The translations under genes and the position numbers were made by a program. A stretch of 7,546 nucleotides of DNA from Ruminococcaceae bacterium UBA5401 (GTDB lineage: Bacteria > Bacillota > Clostridia > Oscillospirales > Acutalibacteraceae). Positions within the stretch are counted from its first letter, which is position 1; every line of letters starts with the position of its first letter. Below the pieces are notes generated by a model, which was not told the DNA's origin, did no database searches, and saw nothing but the letters and a program-made list of their open reading frames with translations. The stretch is from contig DHOB01000073.1 of assembly GCA_002409675.1 (NCBI GenBank), positions 1 to 7,546 on the forward strand, read 5' to 3'. Below are positions 5,619-7,546 of the stretch, piece after piece.

Positions 5619-6437
5619 ATGAATCGGACGGACTGGCATGTGAACGAAGACCCGCGGCATATCCTGGCCGGCATCCGGTGCTTCGCCCTCGATATGGACG
5701 GGACCGTCTACCTCGGCGAGCGGTGGATAGACGGCGCGAAGGACTTCCTCAGGCGCGTGGAGGAGACGGGGCGCAGCTATGTGTTCATGACCAACAACTC
5801 CTCCAAAAGCGCCGACGCCTATTACCGGAAGCTGGAGCGCATGGGCCTGAAAATCCGCCCGGAGCAGCTCATCACCTCCGGGCACGCGACGGTGGACTAC
5901 CTCAGGCGGCACTTCCCGGGCAAAAAGGTCTTTCTGCTCGGCAACCCCGTGCTGGCGCGGGAGTTTGAGCAGATGGGCATCGTTCTGGACGGCGAACACC
6001 CCGACCTTGTCGTCACGGCGTTCGACACGTCGCTGGATTACCGAAAGATGTGCAGAGTCTGCGACTTCGTCCGCGCGGGGCTGCCCTACGTGGCGACGCA
6101 TCCGGATTTCAACTGCCCGACGGAGACCGGCTACGTCCCGGACATCGGCTCCATCCACGCATTCATCGAGGCTTCCACCGGCCGCCGGCCGGACAAAATC
6201 ATCGGCAAGCCGAACCGCGAGATTGTGGACTACACCCTGCGGGTCACGCACCACACCGCGGCGGAGACCGCGATGGTCGGCGACCGGCTTTACACCGACA
6301 TCGCGGCCGGCGTCAACAACGGCCTCACGGGGATTTTCGTGCTGAGCGGGGAGGCCCGGCTCAAAGACCTGCCCGGCTCGGACGTGAAGCCGGATTTGAT
6401 TTTCGATTCGGTCAGGCGGATAATCCCTTATCTTTAA
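5619..6437 (+). CDS. HAD-IIA hydrolase (NagD/AraL/Pho13-like sugar- or metabolite-phosphatase)
   Basis: This 272-residue protein is a haloacid-dehalogenase phosphatase of subclass IIA (large C2a cap between motifs II and III). Motif I is ALDMDGTVYLG with nucleophile D25 and general acid D27. Motif II is T58 in FMTNNSS, followed by the characteristic SxxxxxxL region. Motif III is K197 in IIGKPN. Motif IV is MVGDRLYTD with D222 and D227 for Mg2+. ITSGHATVDYL (85-95) and VATHPDFNCPTE (158-169) are typical of NagD-like proteins. Relatives include E. coli NagD (nucleotide and sugar phosphates), B. subtilis AraL and the eukaryotic Pho13/PGP repair phosphatases. It is cytoplasmic, with no signal peptide. 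It is transcribed away from eno, from an extended -10 promoter through a structured leader. The exact substrate cannot be read from sequence; subclass assignment is secure. Confidence 0.94.
   Translation: MNRTDWHVNEDPRHILAGIRCFALDMDGTVYLGERWIDGAKDFLRRVEETGRSYVFMTNNSSKSADAYYRKLERMGLKIRPEQLITSGHATVDYLRRHFPGKKVFLLGNPVLAREFEQMGIVLDGEHPDLVVTAFDTSLDYRKMCRVCDFVRAGLPYVATHPDFNCPTETGYVPDIGSIHAFIEASTGRRPDKIIGKPNREIVDYTLRVTHHTAAETAMVGDRLYTDIAAGVNNGLTGIFVLSGEARLKDLPGSDVKPDLIFDSVRRIIPYL
6396..6424 (+). promoter_or_regulatory. Possible internal promoter for HAD-IIB gene
   Basis: TTGATT (6396-6401), a 17-base spacer, then GATAAT (6419-6424). It lies in the last codons of the HAD-IIA gene and would give a leader of about 80 nt before ATG 6513. 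Because it overlaps coding sequence, chance is a real alternative. Confidence 0.35.
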
Positions 6438-6499
6438 TTGAAACCGAACATAACAATCAGGCCGCCGGAAGCCGCGCGGGCGGGCCGCGTATCAAAAAC

Positions 6500-6504
6500 G
6501 GAGG
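6500..6504 (+). promoter_or_regulatory. Shine-Dalgarno site of HAD-IIB gene
   Basis: GGAGG, eight bases before ATG 6513. It decides that start over the in-frame TTG at 6438, which would add 25 residues unlike the family N-terminus. Confidence 0.8.
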
Positions 6505-6512
6505 GAAGGCTT

Positions 6513-7364
6513 ATGCCGATACGGCTGATGGCGCTGGACGTGGACGGCACGCTGACCGACGAAGCGGGAAAAATCAGCCCGGAGAACGCGGCGGCGGTCC
6601 GCCGCGCGATGGACGCCGGCGTTCTGGTTTCGCTGGCGACGGGGAGGCCGCATCAGGGCGTGGAGGCTATCTGCTCCGGGCTCGGCATCAACGGGCCGCT
6701 GATTCTCACGAACGGCTCGCTGGTGCTCTCCGCGCGGGGCGAAATCTGGCATGAGCAGTCGCTGGGCCGGCAGGACCTGCGGGGCGTTTACCGGCATGCC
6801 CAAAAGGCCGGCGGGCTCTGCGTCATCGCGTTCCGGCCGGAGGACGTCGTCTTCTGGGCGCCGGGCGGCATGGACGCGGCGCGGATTGCCGCAACGCTGG
6901 ATTCCTTTCTGCTTTTCAGGCGCTCCGCCGTGGCTTCGCCGGATTCGCTGCCGCTGGAGCGGGTCAACAAGGTGATGCTGATGGGGGAGGAGCGCACGGT
7001 CGCGGAGCTTCTGCAAAACTGGCCGGCGGAACTTTCCCACCTGGCGAGGAGCCGCTCCTACCCCTATCTGGGCGAGGTGAACCCGCCGGGGGTCGGCAAG
7101 GGGGAGGCGCTCCGCCTCGTCTGCCGCCGGCTGGGGATTGCGCCGGGGGACGTGCTCGCGGCCGGGGACGGCGGGACGGACCTGCCGATGCTGCGGGCCG
7201 CCGGCCATGCCGTGTTCGTGCCGCGCGGGCCGCTGCCCGCCGGCCTGCCCGCCGGCTGCGCGGTGGTGCCCCGCAGCGAGCTTGACCGCGCCGTGGCCTG
7301 GGCGGCGGCGTGTCGCCGCCGGCAGAGCCGGTTTCGGCCCGGCGTGGGGAACGGTAAAAACTGA
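6513..7364 (+). CDS. HAD-IIB (Cof-type) hydrolase
   Basis: This 283-residue haloacid-dehalogenase phosphatase of subclass IIB (C2b cap) resembles the Cof/YidA/SupH group, which dephosphorylates sugar phosphates, flavin or pyridoxal phosphates. Motif I is LMALDVDGTL with D9 and D11. Motif II is T43 in LATGRP. PLILTNGSLV (62-71) leads into the cap. Motif III is K196 in VGKGEAL. Motif IV is AAGDGGTDLPML with D219 and D223. Cof proteins usually have GDxxND at motif IV; here the Asn is Thr222, although both metal-binding Asp are kept. The C-terminal 15 residues or so are basic and probably disordered. The gene follows the HAD-IIA gene by 75 bases on the same strand, with its own strong SD and a possible internal promoter, and ends at a terminator. 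Substrate is unknown. Confidence 0.92.
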   Translation: MPIRLMALDVDGTLTDEAGKISPENAAAVRRAMDAGVLVSLATGRPHQGVEAICSGLGINGPLILTNGSLVLSARGEIWHEQSLGRQDLRGVYRHAQKAGGLCVIAFRPEDVVFWAPGGMDAARIAATLDSFLLFRRSAVASPDSLPLERVNKVMLMGEERTVAELLQNWPAELSHLARSRSYPYLGEVNPPGVGKGEALRLVCRRLGIAPGDVLAAGDGGTDLPMLRAAGHAVFVPRGPLPAGLPAGCAVVPRSELDRAVAWAAACRRRQSRFRPGVGNGKN

Positions 7365-7391
7365 AAGTTTAGTCTGCCGGGACTGTCAGAG

Positions 7392-7431
7392 AAAGCTCCC
7401 GAAGCGCATGAAAAACGCTCCGGGAGTTTTT
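7392..7431 (+). terminator. Rho-independent terminator after HAD-IIB gene
   Basis: The arms CTCCCGAAGCG (7396-7406) and CGCTCCGGGAG (7416-7426) form a 10-bp stem with a single A-C mismatch around a 9-nt loop. Five T follow (7427-7431), and the stem can extend into AAA/TTT. It lies 28 bases after the stop codon. Confidence 0.88.
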
Positions 7432-7513
7432 ATAGCTGTAGTTTTGTCCTTATAAATTGGCTTTTGGGGGATTTTAAAGTTCTTTTCAGACCGCGCTCAG
7501 GCCGCGCCGGGCC

Positions 7514-7541
7514 CCTACTTTCGGTCTTGTCCGAAAGTAGG
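7514..7541. repeat. Perfect 11-bp palindrome at the window edge, possible dispersed repeat
   Basis: CCTACTTTCGG (7514-7524) and CCGAAAGTAGG (7531-7541) form a perfect stem with loop TCTTGT, followed by CAAAG to the window end. No T-run follows, and the nearest gene already has a terminator. The sequence, flanked by GGCCC and GGCAAAG, resembles intergenic palindromic repeats I associate with Clostridia, but that is recollection, and the element may continue beyond the window. Confidence 0.5.
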
Positions 7542-7546
7542 CAAAG

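Overview
The window is GC-rich bacterial DNA with tightly packed genes, clear Shine-Dalgarno sites and Rho-independent terminators. The protein set (phasin-like protein plus UbiB/AarF-type kinase, nitroreductase, 2H phosphoesterase, classical SDR, enolase, two HAD phosphatases) and the style of the sequences suggest a high-GC anaerobic Firmicute, perhaps a Clostridia/Oscillospirales member. That assignment is an inference from sequence style; no marker gene is present to prove it.

Layout. (1) 27-1941, plus strand: a small phasin-like protein overlaps by 14 nt the start of a UbiB/AarF (ABC1) atypical kinase. A GC stem followed by six T ends the unit, with the kinase stop codon inside its loop. 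(2) 2032-3860, plus strand: an FMN nitroreductase, thpR (RNA 2',3'-cyclic phosphodiesterase) and a classical SDR oxidoreductase. thpR and the SDR share an ATGA stop/start. A strong 15-bp stem-loop at 3878-3914 separates this run from the convergent enolase gene and can serve both strands. (3) 3942-5225, minus strand: eno alone, with a near-consensus sigma-A promoter (TTGCAT-17-TATAAT) about 160-185 bases upstream of its start codon. (4) 5226-5618: a 393-base divergent intergenic region holding the eno promoter and leader, a cluster of three CCGGTAT heptamers over the eno -10 box, an extended -10 promoter for the rightward genes, and two GC-rich hairpins in their leader. (5) 5619-7364, plus strand: an HAD-IIA (NagD/Pho13-like) phosphatase, then an HAD-IIB (Cof-like) phosphatase, ended by a terminator at 7392-7431. 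(6) 7432-7546: non-coding, more AT-rich at first, ending in a perfect 11-bp palindrome at the window edge that looks like the start of a dispersed repeat.

How the genes relate. Enolase supplies central glycolysis. The divergently transcribed HAD-IIA phosphatase belongs to the family containing Pho13/PGP, which clears toxic glycolytic side products, so a metabolite-repair link is plausible but unproven. The phasin-like/UbiB pair resembles the arrangement of small accessory factors with UbiB in proteobacteria, and its job in a probable anaerobe is unknown. I see no mobile element, CRISPR array, tRNA, rRNA or defence system. Most of the window is ordinary housekeeping sequence; the best leads are regulatory structures around eno and the phasin-like/kinase pair.
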